Below, in pieces: positions 1 through 7,943 of a DNA stretch of 64,000 bases. Source of the DNA: Pseudosporangium ferrugineum. GTDB taxonomy: Bacteria; Actinomycetota; Actinomycetes; Mycobacteriales; Micromonosporaceae. The stretch covers positions 434,001-498,000 of the forward strand of contig NZ_PVZG01000003.1 in assembly GCF_003002065.1 (NCBI RefSeq), read 5' to 3'. How positions within the stretch are numbered: position 1 is the stretch's first letter; every line of letters begins with the position of its first letter. A program made the translations under genes and the position numbers. The notes beneath the pieces are model-generated. The model saw nothing but the letters and a program-made list of their open reading frames with translations. It ran no database searches and was not told where the DNA came from.

Positions 1-91
1 CGAGGGCAAGCGCTACGAGGTGAAGGAGGCGCACACCTCGCTGCCGGGCTGGGAGCCCACCGCGTTGCCCAGCCTGTTCAAGAAGTTGTAA
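1..91 (+). CDS. C-terminal end of a secreted chitin-binding (CBM5/12) protein, partial
   Basis: Only the last 29 codons are in the window (frame from base 2, TAA at 89-91). The residues contain YEVKEAHTSLPGWEP followed by a short hydrophobic tail. The HTSxPGWEPxxxPxL(F/W) pattern is the hallmark of the C-terminal strand of carbohydrate-binding module family 5/12 (ChtBD3), which binds chitin through surface aromatic residues. The catalytic part lies upstream and cannot be seen; a chitinase, lytic polysaccharide monooxygenase or other polysaccharide-active enzyme is possible. The next two genes are also polysaccharide-active, which fits. Confidence 0.75.
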   Translation, partial: EGKRYEVKEAHTSLPGWEPTALPSLFKKL

Positions 92-138
92 GAAAAGGCG
101 TTATCCGGGGGCCGGGGACCAGTCTCCCTTGACTGAAG

Positions 139-160
139 GCAGTCGATTTGTAAAGACTGC
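139..160. promoter_or_regulatory. inverted repeat upstream of the GH16 gene
   Basis: GCAGTC and GACTGC arms (139-144 and 155-160) are separated by 10 bases and lie about 35 bp before the GH16 start. An AT-rich TTAAAATCA follows directly and could be a -10 region. The arrangement suggests an operator for a regulator of glucanase expression. It does not match the CebR or DasR consensus as I know them. Confidence 0.35.
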
Positions 161-194
161 TTAAAATCACCTCTTCCCCCGGAGGATCATCCCC

Positions 195-1433
195 ATGCGC
201 AGAGCGAGAATCCTGCTCGCCGCGGCAGTCGTCGCGGTGACAGTCGCAAGCGGCCTCGTGGCCACCTCCCGCAACGACACCGCCCAGGCCGCCATCGGCG
301 GCATCTCCTGGCGCGACGAGTTCGACCTTCCGGCCGGCACGCCGCTCGACCAGAGCAAGTGGAAGTTCGACATCGGCGGCAGCGGCTGGGGCAACAACGA
401 GCAGCAGTACTACACCAACTCGACCAGCAACGTCGTCCACGACGGCCAGGGCCACCTCGCGATCACCGCCCGGCGCGAGAACCCGGCCGGCTACCAGTGT
501 CACTACGGCACGTGTCAGTACACGTCCGGCCGCATCCTGACCGCGGACAAGTTCAGCCAGACGTACGGCCGCTTCGAGGCCAGCATCAAGATCCCGCGCG
601 GTCAGGGCATCTGGCCGGCGTTCTGGATGCTCGGCGGCAACAACTGGCCGACCACCGGCGAGATCGACATCATGGAGAACGTCGGCTTCGAGCCCAACAC
701 CGTCCACGGCACCGTGCACGGCCCCGGCTACTCCGGCGGCGAGGGCATCGGCGGCGGCCGCACCATCGGCGCCCCGCTGAGCGACGCCTTCCACACCTAC
801 CGGGTCGACTGGTCCCCCAACCTGATCGTCTGGTATCTCGACGGCTCCGAGTACTTCCGGGTCACCCCGTCGAACCTCGGCGGCGACCGGTGGGTGTTCG
901 ACCACAACTTCTTCATGATCCTCAACGTGGCGGTCGGCGGTCAGTGGCCCGGCTACCCGGACGGCACCACCCAGTTCCCGCAGACGATGCTGGTCGACTA
1001 CGTCCGCGTCTCGTCGTGGACCAACGACGGCGGTGGCGGCGGCACCGGCACCGGCAACTCGCTCAAGTCGAACTTCAGCGGGCGCTGCATCGACATCCCG
1101 GGCGCCAACCCGGCGGACGGCTCGCGGCTCCAGATGTGGGACTGCAACGGTAGCGACGCGCAGAAGTGGACCCCGCAGGCCGACGGCACGCTGCGGGCGA
1201 TGGGCAAGTGCATGGACCCGGCCGGCGGGGCGCTCGGCAACAACACCCCGATCCAGCTGGTGACCTGCAACGGCAACCCGGTCCAGCGGTTCACCCTCTC
1301 GGCGGCGGGCGACCTGGTGAACGTCTCGGCCAACAGGTGCGTCGACATCAAGGACTGGAACAGCGCCAACGGCGCCGCGCTCGTCCTCTACGACTGCCAC
1401 GGCGGCAGCAACCAGAAGTGGACCCGGGTCTGA
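195..1433 (+). CDS. secreted GH16 family beta-glucanase with C-terminal ricin B-type lectin domain
   Basis: 412 aa. Residues 1-33 form a Sec signal peptide (two Arg, then a hydrophobic run, cleavage near QAA). Residues 35-275 are a glycoside hydrolase family 16 fold with the active-site motif GEIDIMEN; E156 is the predicted nucleophile and E161 the acid/base. The bulged ExDxxE form is typical of laminarinase-type beta-1,3(4)-glucanases. A Gly/Thr linker (about 277-287) leads to a ricin B-type lectin (290-412) with repeated CxD and QxW features (QKWT, QRFT, QKWT). Start chosen because CCGGAGG lies about 10 bases upstream. Likely acts outside the cell on fungal or plant beta-glucan, the lectin holding it on substrate. 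Substrate preference cannot be read from sequence alone. Confidence 0.93.
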   Translation: MRRARILLAAAVVAVTVASGLVATSRNDTAQAAIGGISWRDEFDLPAGTPLDQSKWKFDIGGSGWGNNEQQYYTNSTSNVVHDGQGHLAITARRENPAGYQCHYGTCQYTSGRILTADKFSQTYGRFEASIKIPRGQGIWPAFWMLGGNNWPTTGEIDIMENVGFEPNTVHGTVHGPGYSGGEGIGGGRTIGAPLSDAFHTYRVDWSPNLIVWYLDGSEYFRVTPSNLGGDRWVFDHNFFMILNVAVGGQWPGYPDGTTQFPQTMLVDYVRVSSWTNDGGGGGTGTGNSLKSNFSGRCIDIPGANPADGSRLQMWDCNGSDAQKWTPQADGTLRAMGKCMDPAGGALGNNTPIQLVTCNGNPVQRFTLSAAGDLVNVSANRCVDIKDWNSANGAALVLYDCHGGSNQKWTRV

Positions 1434-1447
1434 CGGTTCGCGCGATT

Positions 1448-1480
1448 CCGGCCGGCGAGGGCTCAGCCCTGGCCGGCCGG
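1448..1480. terminator. bidirectional hairpin between convergent GH16 and GH46 genes
   Basis: CCGGCCGG (1448-1455) pairs with CCGGCCGG (1473-1480), with an inner AGGGCT/AGCCCT stem. It lies between two convergent genes, 14 bp after the GH16 stop and 3 bp past the GH46 stop, so it can end both transcripts. No clear T-run, as is usual in this GC range. Confidence 0.7.
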
Positions 1481-1482
1481 TC

Positions 1483-2721
1483 TCATTTCCGGACCGCGAA
1501 CCGGTCGCCGTAGACGCGCCAGGCCAGGGGCGCGTTCAGGTCCAGGTTGCCGGCCCGCAGGAAGGCGCGCTGCGCGGTCTCGACGCGGGTGACGTCGGTG
1601 TGCGCCTCCTCGGTCCGCATCTCCGCGACCCGGACGTCGAGGAACTCGTCGAGCCACAGCGTCTCGTCGCCGCCCTGCTTCGGCGTCCGGACGTCGCGCA
1701 TCGCGGCCGCCCGGATCCGCCGCAGCCCCGACATGCCGTGCATCACCGCGGCGTCGTAGTAGGCGAACTGGCCGAGCGCGCGCAGGCCGTCCGAGCTCGC
1801 CAGCGTCACCGCCGGGCCGAAGTACAGCCGGTCCCGCTCGTCCTCCTGCGTCTTCTGGAACACCGGGTCGGCCGCGGCCCTCTTCCAGGCCGTGGTGAAG
1901 CCGGGGTCGAGGCCGGCGTGCGAATCGGAGCCGTCCACCGTGCGCAGGGCCGGCAGGTATCCCGCGAGCCTGTTCCGCGGGGAGCGCCGGGTGTACTCGG
2001 ACACCAGCGCGAGCATGTCCGAGGTGCCCGAGCAGAAGCCGACGATGCCCGCCGTGTAGCCCCGGCCGTCGCCGATGTCCTCGATGTAGCCGTACTGGCC
2101 GCGCCAGTCGAGGGTGGAGTTCTCGGCGGTGGAGACCAGCTGGAACGCGAGCTCCCGCTTGCGTGCGTCGGTCAGCCCGCGGGCGGCGGCGGGCACGGTG
2201 GCCGGCGCGCTCGTCACCGGGATGGCCTTGACGGCCGGGCCCGGCCCGTACACCTGGATCTCCCGCAAGGAATAGCCGGACGCCCACGCGCGCTGGGTCG
2301 CCAGCACCCGCAGGTAGCGCCCGGTGCCCTTGAGCCGCTTGACGTCGTCGGTGCCGCCGTCGCCGGCCGTCTCGCGGTGCAGGTCGGTCCAGCTCGCGCC
2401 GTCGGCCGACACCTGGATCCGGTACGCCCGCGCGTAGGCCCCGTCCCAGATCAGCCGCACCCGGGTAACCGCCTGCGCCCGGCCGAGGTCGAGCCGCAGC
2501 CACTGGGTGATCGCCGGGGTGCCGCTCGTCCAGCGGGTCGCCGGGTCGCCGTCGACGGCCATGACGCCCGTCCGCGCGGCGTCCTTGGCGCTGGACGCGA
2601 GCACCGGATGGCCGCGCGAGAGCACCACGTCGGGCGCCGCGTCCGCGGTCACCGTGATCGCCAGCGGCACCGTGCACACCGCCGCGATGCCGACGCCCAG
2701 CGCGACCACCTTCGCCCGCAT
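1483..2721 (-). CDS. secreted GH46 chitosanase with N-terminal CBM32 (F5/8 type C) domain
   Basis: 412 aa from ATG at 2721. Residues 1-28 form a signal peptide ending ADAAP. Residues 30-160 resemble an F5/8C discoidin domain (CBM32): ATRWTSG, QWLRLDLG, VRLIW, YSLREIQVYG. Residues 180-412 match family 46 chitosanase, starting with GLTDARKRELAFQLVSTAENS. E200 (TAENS) and D218 (IGDGRGYTAG) are spaced 18 apart, the same as the catalytic Glu22/Asp40 of the Streptomyces enzyme. It hydrolyses chitosan outside the cell. The open frame continues upstream to 3012, but that part lacks a signal peptide and overlaps the small gene at 2751-3005, so the later start is preferred. Neighbouring genes also target cell-wall polymers. 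Confidence 0.93.
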   Translation of the reverse strand: MRAKVVALGVGIAAVCTVPLAITVTADAAPDVVLSRGHPVLASSAKDAARTGVMAVDGDPATRWTSGTPAITQWLRLDLGRAQAVTRVRLIWDGAYARAYRIQVSADGASWTDLHRETAGDGGTDDVKRLKGTGRYLRVLATQRAWASGYSLREIQVYGPGPAVKAIPVTSAPATVPAAARGLTDARKRELAFQLVSTAENSTLDWRGQYGYIEDIGDGRGYTAGIVGFCSGTSDMLALVSEYTRRSPRNRLAGYLPALRTVDGSDSHAGLDPGFTTAWKRAAADPVFQKTQEDERDRLYFGPAVTLASSDGLRALGQFAYYDAAVMHGMSGLRRIRAAAMRDVRTPKQGGDETLWLDEFLDVRVAEMRTEEAHTDVTRVETAQRAFLRAGNLDLNAPLAWRVYGDRFAVRK

Positions 2722-2750
2722 CCCCACCCCTCGACGGTAGGGCGGGGGTG

Positions 2751-3005
2751 TCAGCGGCGTTTGCGGTTCCGCGAAATCAGGACGAGGGCGAGGATGATGC
2801 CGCCGACCACCAGCAGGCAGCACAGGCCGCCGAAGATCGGGAAGAGGCCGAAGCCGCCGCGCCGCCGCCGCGACCTGGCCGCCTCGATCGCGATCCCGTC
2901 GACGCCCTTCGCGGCAGCCCAGGCGTGCACCGGCACGACGAGCGTCAGAACCGCGCCGGTCACGGCCGCGCCGATCCGGGTGAACCATTTCGCTGCAGAA
3001 GACAT
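2751..3005 (-). CDS. small membrane protein, unknown function
   Basis: 84 aa. Residues 8-32 form a signal-like hydrophobic segment ending in AWAAA. An RRRRGG basic stretch at about 46-51 is followed by a second membrane segment (54-77) and a basic tail RNRKRR. The topology (exported N-terminal loop, one C-terminal anchor with positive inside tail) resembles small LPXTG-like or secreted membrane-anchored proteins, but no LPXTG motif is present. Lies 30 bp upstream of the chitosanase on the same strand, so the two could share a transcript. Function unknown. Confidence 0.6.
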   Translation of the reverse strand: MSSAAKWFTRIGAAVTGAVLTLVVPVHAWAAAKGVDGIAIEAARSRRRRGGFGLFPIFGGLCCLLVVGGIILALVLISRNRKRR

Positions 3006-3101
3006 GGGCCAAGTCTGGCGGACCCTCGCAAGACCCGCCGCACCGGGACTGAAGGTTTCAGGGCAGGGTATGCACGAGGAACCGACGACAAGGGGGCGTT
3101 A

Positions 3102-5051
3102 GTGGACGCTGAGCTGACCGCGCTGGCCGAGGCGCACGGGGTCGCGACCTGGTACGAGGACTGGCACCGCGAACGCCGCGACGTGGCCGCGGAGTCGGTC
3201 GCCGGGGTGCTGGGCCTGCTCGGTGTGGACGCCTCGACACCGGAGTCCGTGCGGCGGGAGCTCGCCGCCGTGCGTACGGCCCGCGAGCAGCACCGGCTGC
3301 CCGGCACGGTGGTGGTCCGCGAGGGCGAGCAGCGGCCGTTGCCCGGCGCGGGCACGATCGTGCTGGAGGACGGCACCTCCCGCGAGGTGACCGCGGTGCC
3401 GGACGACCTGCCCCTGGGCTGGCACCGGCTGCGTACGGGCGGACAGGACGTCACCCTCGTCGTGGTGCCGCCCCGGCTGCCCGAGCCGCCGGAGACGTGG
3501 GGCTGGATGCTCCAGCTCTACGCTCTGCACTCGGACGCGTCGTGGGGCATGGGCGACCTCGGCGACCTGCGGACCTTCGTCGAGGGCAGCCACGGCGCCG
3601 GGCTGGTCCTGCTGAACCCGCTGCACGCCGTCACGCCGACGCTGCCCGTACCGTCGTCGCCGTATTCGCCGTCGAGCCGGCGCTTCGCCAACCCGCTGTA
3701 TCTGCGGGTCGCCGCGACCGACGCCTACCGCCGGGCCGATCCGGCGCTGCGCGAGCAGGTGGACGCCCTCAGGCCCCGCCCCACGGCCGACGGCCTGATC
3801 GACTACAGCGCGGTGTGGCAGGCCAAGCGGGCCGCCCTCGAGCTGCTGTGGCCGCTCGCCGGCGAGGTCGACCTCGACGCCGACCCGGGGCTCACCGACT
3901 TCGCCGTGTTCTGCGCCCTCGCCGAGAAGCACGGCGCCAACTGGCAGGAGTGGCCGGAGGAGTTCCGCCGGCCGGACACCCCGGAGGTGCGGGCCGCACG
4001 CAAGGGCGACCGGGTCGCGTTCCACGTCTGGTTGCAGCGGCTCCTCGACGCGCAGCTCGACGCGGCGAACGAGACCGCCCGGGCCCAGGGCATGCCGGTC
4101 GGCGTCGTGCACGACCTGGCCGTCGGCATCGACCCGAGCGGCGCCGACGGCTGGCTGCTGCAGGACGTGCTCGCGGCCGGGGTGCACGCGGGGGCCCCGC
4201 CGGACGCGTTCAACCAGCTCGGCCAGGACTGGGGGCTCGCCGCCTGGCGGCCCGACCAGCTCATCGAGACCGGGTACGCGGCGTACCGGGACATGCTGCG
4301 GCGGATCTTCCGGCACGCCGGTGGCCTGCGCGTGGACCACGTCGCCGGGCTGTGGCGGCTCTGGTGGGTGCCGCCGGGCATGGGGCCGGCCGAGGGCACG
4401 TACGTGCACTACGACCCGGACGCGATGCTCGGCATCCTGGCGCTGGAGGCGCACCGGGCCGGCGCGGTGGTGATCGGCGAGGACCTCGGCACGGTGCTGC
4501 CGGTGATGACCGAGACGCTGGCGCGGATGAACATGCTCGGCTCGGCGGTGCTGTGGTTCACCCGGGACTACAAGAACGACCCGGACGAGGGTTACCTGCC
4601 CGCCGAGCGCTACCCCCGCAACGCGCTGGCCAGCATCTCCACCCACGACCTGCCCACGGCGGCCGGGTTTCTCGCCGGGGAGCAGGTCCGGGTCCGCGAC
4701 GAGCTCGGTCAGCTCGCCAAGCCGGTGGAGGAGGAGCGCGCGTACGCGGAGAAGGACCGGGCCCAGCTCCTCGCCCGCCTCACCGACGAGGGCCTGATCA
4801 CCCCGGGGAGCACGCCCGAGGAGATCATCGTCGCGATGCACGAGTTCCTGGCGCGCACCCCGTGCCGGCTCGTCACCGCGGCGCTCTACGACGTGCTGGG
4901 CGAGCTCGACCAGCCCAACCTTCCCGGTACGACGGACGAGTACCCGAACTGGCGGATGCCGCTGCGCACTAGCCTGGAGCAGATCGTGGCGGACCCGCGG
5001 GTGGCGCGGATCGCCGGAGTGCTGAGCGCGAGGAAGGGCGTGGCCCGATGA
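3102..5051 (+). CDS. malQ: 4-alpha-glucanotransferase
   Basis: 649 aa, GH77 amylomaltase family, transferring alpha-1,4-glucan segments between acceptors in maltose/glycogen metabolism in the cytoplasm. The GTG start at 3102 follows AGGGGG by 6 bases; no in-frame ATG lies nearby. An N-terminal extension of about 130 residues, seen in long bacterial MalQ, precedes the barrel. Catalytic residues are visible: D412 (RVDHVAG, nucleophile), E460 (VIGEDLGTV, acid/base), D516 (STHDLPT). SSPYSPSSRRFANPLY is the usual donor-loop signature. Ends ATGA, overlapping the next gene by four bases, so the two are probably translated together. Confidence 0.95.
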   Translation: MDAELTALAEAHGVATWYEDWHRERRDVAAESVAGVLGLLGVDASTPESVRRELAAVRTAREQHRLPGTVVVREGEQRPLPGAGTIVLEDGTSREVTAVPDDLPLGWHRLRTGGQDVTLVVVPPRLPEPPETWGWMLQLYALHSDASWGMGDLGDLRTFVEGSHGAGLVLLNPLHAVTPTLPVPSSPYSPSSRRFANPLYLRVAATDAYRRADPALREQVDALRPRPTADGLIDYSAVWQAKRAALELLWPLAGEVDLDADPGLTDFAVFCALAEKHGANWQEWPEEFRRPDTPEVRAARKGDRVAFHVWLQRLLDAQLDAANETARAQGMPVGVVHDLAVGIDPSGADGWLLQDVLAAGVHAGAPPDAFNQLGQDWGLAAWRPDQLIETGYAAYRDMLRRIFRHAGGLRVDHVAGLWRLWWVPPGMGPAEGTYVHYDPDAMLGILALEAHRAGAVVIGEDLGTVLPVMTETLARMNMLGSAVLWFTRDYKNDPDEGYLPAERYPRNALASISTHDLPTAAGFLAGEQVRVRDELGQLAKPVEEERAYAEKDRAQLLARLTDEGLITPGSTPEEIIVAMHEFLARTPCRLVTAALYDVLGELDQPNLPGTTDEYPNWRMPLRTSLEQIVADPRVARIAGVLSARKGVAR

Positions 5052-5230
5052 GTTTCCTGGACAAGGCGAAGGAGTTCGCCGACAAGCACGACAAGCAGGT
5101 CGACCAGGCGCTCGAGAAGATCGGCGACGAGGTCGACAAGCGGACCGGCCACAAGTACTCGGACCACATCGACAAGGGCGTCGACGAGGCGCAGAAGCGT
5201 ACGGGCGACGGCGACACCCAGCAGCGGTGA
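5048..5230 (+). CDS. MT0933-like antitoxin family protein
   Basis: 60 aa, very hydrophilic, predicted mostly helical: FLDKAKEFADKHDKQVD, then ALEKIGDEVDKRTGHKYSDHI. Matches the actinobacterial MT0933-like antitoxin family (Pfam MT0933_antitox), whose members pair with toxins in some mycobacteria but are often solitary. The start ATG overlaps the malQ stop (ATGA). No toxin-like partner of convincing family is adjacent. Whether it works as an antitoxin here is unknown; a stress-related structural role is also possible. Confidence 0.75.
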   Translation: MSFLDKAKEFADKHDKQVDQALEKIGDEVDKRTGHKYSDHIDKGVDEAQKRTGDGDTQQR

Positions 5231-5245
5231 GCCGCTGACCTCCCG

Positions 5246-5272
5246 GCCGCTCGCGACTCAGATCGCGAGCGG
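5246..5272. terminator. hairpin between convergent genes
   Basis: GCCGCTCGCGA (5246-5256) pairs with TCGCGAGCGGC (5262-5272) around a 5-base loop. It overlaps the stop codon of the reverse-strand gene at 5258 and follows the malQ-antitoxin pair. Confidence 0.65.
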
Positions 5273-5584
5273 CGGGGGCGGCGGGTCGTCGTCCAGCGCG
5301 AACAGCATCGGGTGGACGGCGAGCCGGTGGTCCCGTTCCCGGCAGCGCACCGGCGGGAGCAGCGACGAGCGGTGCTCGGGGTGCTCCGCGCAGTGCCGCA
5401 TGGCCCGGCTGACGGCGTCGCGGTGGTGCCGGCCGCCGCCGTACTCACCGCAGCCGGCACAGTCCCAGCGCCAGTACGCCGGGCCGTCCTCCGACTCCTG
5501 CCGGCGAATCCTCAGCGGCGGACCCGCGAGGTCGGCGCTCCGTTCCACGAGCTCGGCCAGCGCGCTGGCACCCGTACCCGACAC
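5258..5584 (-). CDS. conserved hypothetical protein with Cys/His-rich segment
   Basis: 108 aa from GTG at 5584, preceded by GGTGAAGG. The middle carries WRWDCAGCGEYGGGRHHRDAVSRAMRHC, a CxxC plus several His and another Cys, which could bind zinc like a degenerate zinc ribbon. No known family recognised. Transcribed away from the sensor gene at 5764; the 179 bp between them would hold two divergent promoters. Confidence 0.6.
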   Translation of the reverse strand: MSGTGASALAELVERSADLAGPPLRIRRQESEDGPAYWRWDCAGCGEYGGGRHHRDAVSRAMRHCAEHPEHRSSLLPPVRCRERDHRLAVHPMLFALDDDPPPPPLAI

Positions 5585-5763
5585 CCTTCACCCCCGTGAT
5601 CGTCGATCGCGCCCAGTCTGGACCGGGCCGTGCCGATCGCCGGGGTGTTTCACGTTTCCGGGGCCGCCATTCACTCGCAGCGGTGCTCCGCCGCTGGTCG
5701 GGCCGTGGTCCGCAGCGGCCCGGGTGTTACCGTGGTCGATCAGCGGTGCTCGGAGGTGGCTCA

Positions 5764-6672
5764 GTGGTGTTCACCCACTCGGCGTTCCTCTACGACGCCG
5801 ACACCGCGTATGCCGAAACCCTCGGCGGGTTCCTCCGCGACGGGCTGGAGCGCGGCGAGACGGTGGCGGTCGCCGCCGGTCCCGAAGCGACCCGGCTGCT
5901 GCGCGACACCCTGGCCGGCCTGGCGGATTCGGTGCGCTTCCTGCCGGCCGACGAGTGGCACGTCCGCCCGGTCCGGACCATCGCGGCCTGGGCGGGGATC
6001 CTGGAGGCCGCGGCGGCGAGCGGCAGCCCGTTCGTCCGGCTGGTCGGGCAGATTCCGTACGCCGCCCCGTACGACTCGTGGCTGCGCTTCGAGTCGGCGC
6101 TGAACCGCAGCCTCGACTCGCTGAACGGTCACCTGCTGTGCCCGTACGACCGCCGGACCCTGCCCACCGCGCTGATCGGCGCGGCGGCCCGCACCCATCC
6201 GCGCGTGCACGACGGCGACTGGCGTGACAGCCCCGGCTACGAGAGCCCGGAGACGTTCCTGACGGCGCTGCCGGAGCCACCGTGGCCGGTGGACGGCGCG
6301 CCGGTGGTGGTGGCGCCGATCGACGGGCCGGTGGCCCCGCTGCGCGCCCTGGTCCGCCGGCTCGCCACCGGCTGGCTGCCGGCCGACCGTCTGGAGAGCC
6401 TGGTGCTGGCCGTCAGCGAGCTGGCGACGAACGGCATCCGATACGGCGGCACCCGTCGCGAGCTGCGCATCTGGGTCACCGCCGAGGCCGTGGTCGCCGA
6501 GATCACCGACGACGGGCCGTCCGGGCCCGCGCCGCTGGCCGGCTACCTGCCGCCCCCGCCCGGCACGATCGGCGGCATGGGCCTGTGGCTGGTCCACCAG
6601 CTCTGCGACGCCTTCGCGGTGCACCAGAGCGACGGGCTCACCCGCGCCCGCTTCGCCCTGCGCCGCGCCTGA
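5764..6672 (+). CDS. MEDS-domain sensor with anti-sigma-type HATPase domain (RsbA-like)
   Basis: 302 aa from GTG at 5764, preceded by CGGAGGTGG. Residues 1-165 fit the MEDS (DcmR-like sensory) domain: HSAFLYD at the start, FLRDGLERGE, CPYDRRTLP near its end. Residues 190-302 are a GHKL ATPase of the RsbW/anti-sigma kind with N-box LAVSELATNGIRYGG, ITDDGPSGP and GGMGLWLVHQLCD. Such proteins regulate an anti-anti-sigma/sigma-B-like switch in response to small molecules. No sigma factor or STAS gene lies next to it here, so its target must be elsewhere. Cytosolic. Confidence 0.85.
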   Translation: MVFTHSAFLYDADTAYAETLGGFLRDGLERGETVAVAAGPEATRLLRDTLAGLADSVRFLPADEWHVRPVRTIAAWAGILEAAAASGSPFVRLVGQIPYAAPYDSWLRFESALNRSLDSLNGHLLCPYDRRTLPTALIGAAARTHPRVHDGDWRDSPGYESPETFLTALPEPPWPVDGAPVVVAPIDGPVAPLRALVRRLATGWLPADRLESLVLAVSELATNGIRYGGTRRELRIWVTAEAVVAEITDDGPSGPAPLAGYLPPPPGTIGGMGLWLVHQLCDAFAVHQSDGLTRARFALRRA

Positions 6673-6686
6673 CGGCCGGGCCCCGC

Positions 6687-7943
6687 CTAGCGTGAACGCA
6701 CCAGCCCCAGCGCCGCCGGCCGGACCCCGGGGAAGACGCCGGCCACGTCGGAGACGCCGCAGCGGGCGCGCAGGATCTCGCCGATCACCGCCCGGTAGTC
6801 GGTGGTCACCGCGAGGTCGCCGTCGACGAGCTTGCCCTTCGCCAGGCCGGGCCAGCGCCCGTACACCTTGCCGCCCTTGACGCCGCCGCCCAGCACGAAC
6901 ATGGCGTTGCCGTAGCCGTGGTCGAGCCCGCCCGAGCCGTTCTGCCCCACCCGCCGGCCGAACTCGCTGAGCGTGACCAGCGTGACCCGGCCCAGGCCGG
7001 CCGGGCCGAGGTCGGCGGCGAAGGCTGCCAGCGCGGCGGCGAGGTCGGCCAGGTGCTCGTACATCCGCTTCCCGGGTACGGCCGTGCCGAGGTTCTCGTG
7101 CATGTCCCAGTCGCCGGAGTCGACGCAGGCGCTCATCAGGCCCACGTCCGACTTCACCAGCCGGGCCACGTCGCTCAGCGCCCTGCCCAGCTCGGTGTCC
7201 GGGTACGCGGCCCCGTTCGCCGGCGTGTACCCGGCCGCCTTCAACGTCGCGGTCGTCGCCAGCGCCGACGTGGCCATCGCGGCGGTACGGGACAGGGCGG
7301 CGGGCGCGTTCGCGTACAGCGCCGCCATCGTGCCGGCCATCGGCCGCTTCTCGTTCTCGCCGCTGAGCACGAACCGGTCCACGCTGGTGAGCCCGAGGTC
7401 GGCGGCCGGTCCGGCGAGCACCCGGGCCGGCATCGCGCTGCCCATCGAGACGGCGCCGAAGACGCCCCCGCCGCCGAGCCCGCCCATCATCCGGTCCAGC
7501 CAGCCGGTGCGCACCGAGGTGCCCGGCGCCGCCCGTTCCAGTTCCTCCATCGCCGAGAAATGCGAGCGGTTCGGCGCGGGCTGGCCGACCGCCTGGACCG
7601 CGGCCAGCGAACCGTTGCGCCAGTACGGCAGCAGCGGCGCCAGCGCCGGGTTCAGCCCGAACGTCGCATCACCGCCGATGAGGCGCGCCTTGGGCACGGC
7701 GATGCCCGGCCGGGCCGCGTAGTACGCGGGGTCGCCGTGCGGCACGACGGCGGACAGCCCGTCGAAGCCGCCGCGCAGCGACAGCAGCACGAACACGTCG
7801 CCCCGGTAGCCGGGCGACGCGAACGCCAGCTGGGTCGACAGCAGGTCCCCGGCGAGGCCCGCGAGGACCCCGGCCGCCCCGCCCGCGAGCAGGGTGCGCC
7901 GGCTGATCGTGCAGCCGCAGTTCTCGTTCGCTTCCACGGTCAC
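6687..7943 (-). CDS. DUF1501 family Tat-exported protein
   Basis: 418 aa. GTG at 7943 overlaps the TGA of the upstream DUF1800 gene (GTGA), which fixes the start. NCGCTISRRTLLAGGAAG is a twin-arginine signal, so the protein is exported folded. The DUF1501 body shows LLSLRGGFDGLSAVVP, QAVGQPAPNRSHFSAMEEL, SGDWDMHENLG and TLSEFGRRVGQNGSGGLDHG, features of an alkaline-phosphatase-like metal-binding fold. DUF1501 and DUF1800 genes occur together in many bacteria and their biochemical role is unknown. Confidence 0.9.
   Translation of the reverse strand: MTVEANENCGCTISRRTLLAGGAAGVLAGLAGDLLSTQLAFASPGYRGDVFVLLSLRGGFDGLSAVVPHGDPAYYAARPGIAVPKARLIGGDATFGLNPALAPLLPYWRNGSLAAVQAVGQPAPNRSHFSAMEELERAAPGTSVRTGWLDRMMGGLGGGGVFGAVSMGSAMPARVLAGPAADLGLTSVDRFVLSGENEKRPMAGTMAALYANAPAALSRTAAMATSALATTATLKAAGYTPANGAAYPDTELGRALSDVARLVKSDVGLMSACVDSGDWDMHENLGTAVPGKRMYEHLADLAAALAAFAADLGPAGLGRVTLVTLSEFGRRVGQNGSGGLDHGYGNAMFVLGGGVKGGKVYGRWPGLAKGKLVDGDLAVTTDYRAVIGEILRARCGVSDVAGVFPGVRPAALGLVRSR

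Noticed and set aside
78..1400. 440-codon reverse-strand open frame over the GH16 gene
   Set aside because: It is a GC-driven antisense shadow: composition is Arg/Ala/Val-rich with no domain, and the forward frame has a clear enzyme.
1600..3102. 500-codon forward open frame antisense to the chitosanase
   Set aside because: Low-complexity shadow with no domain; the reverse frame encodes the GH46 enzyme with catalytic residues in place.
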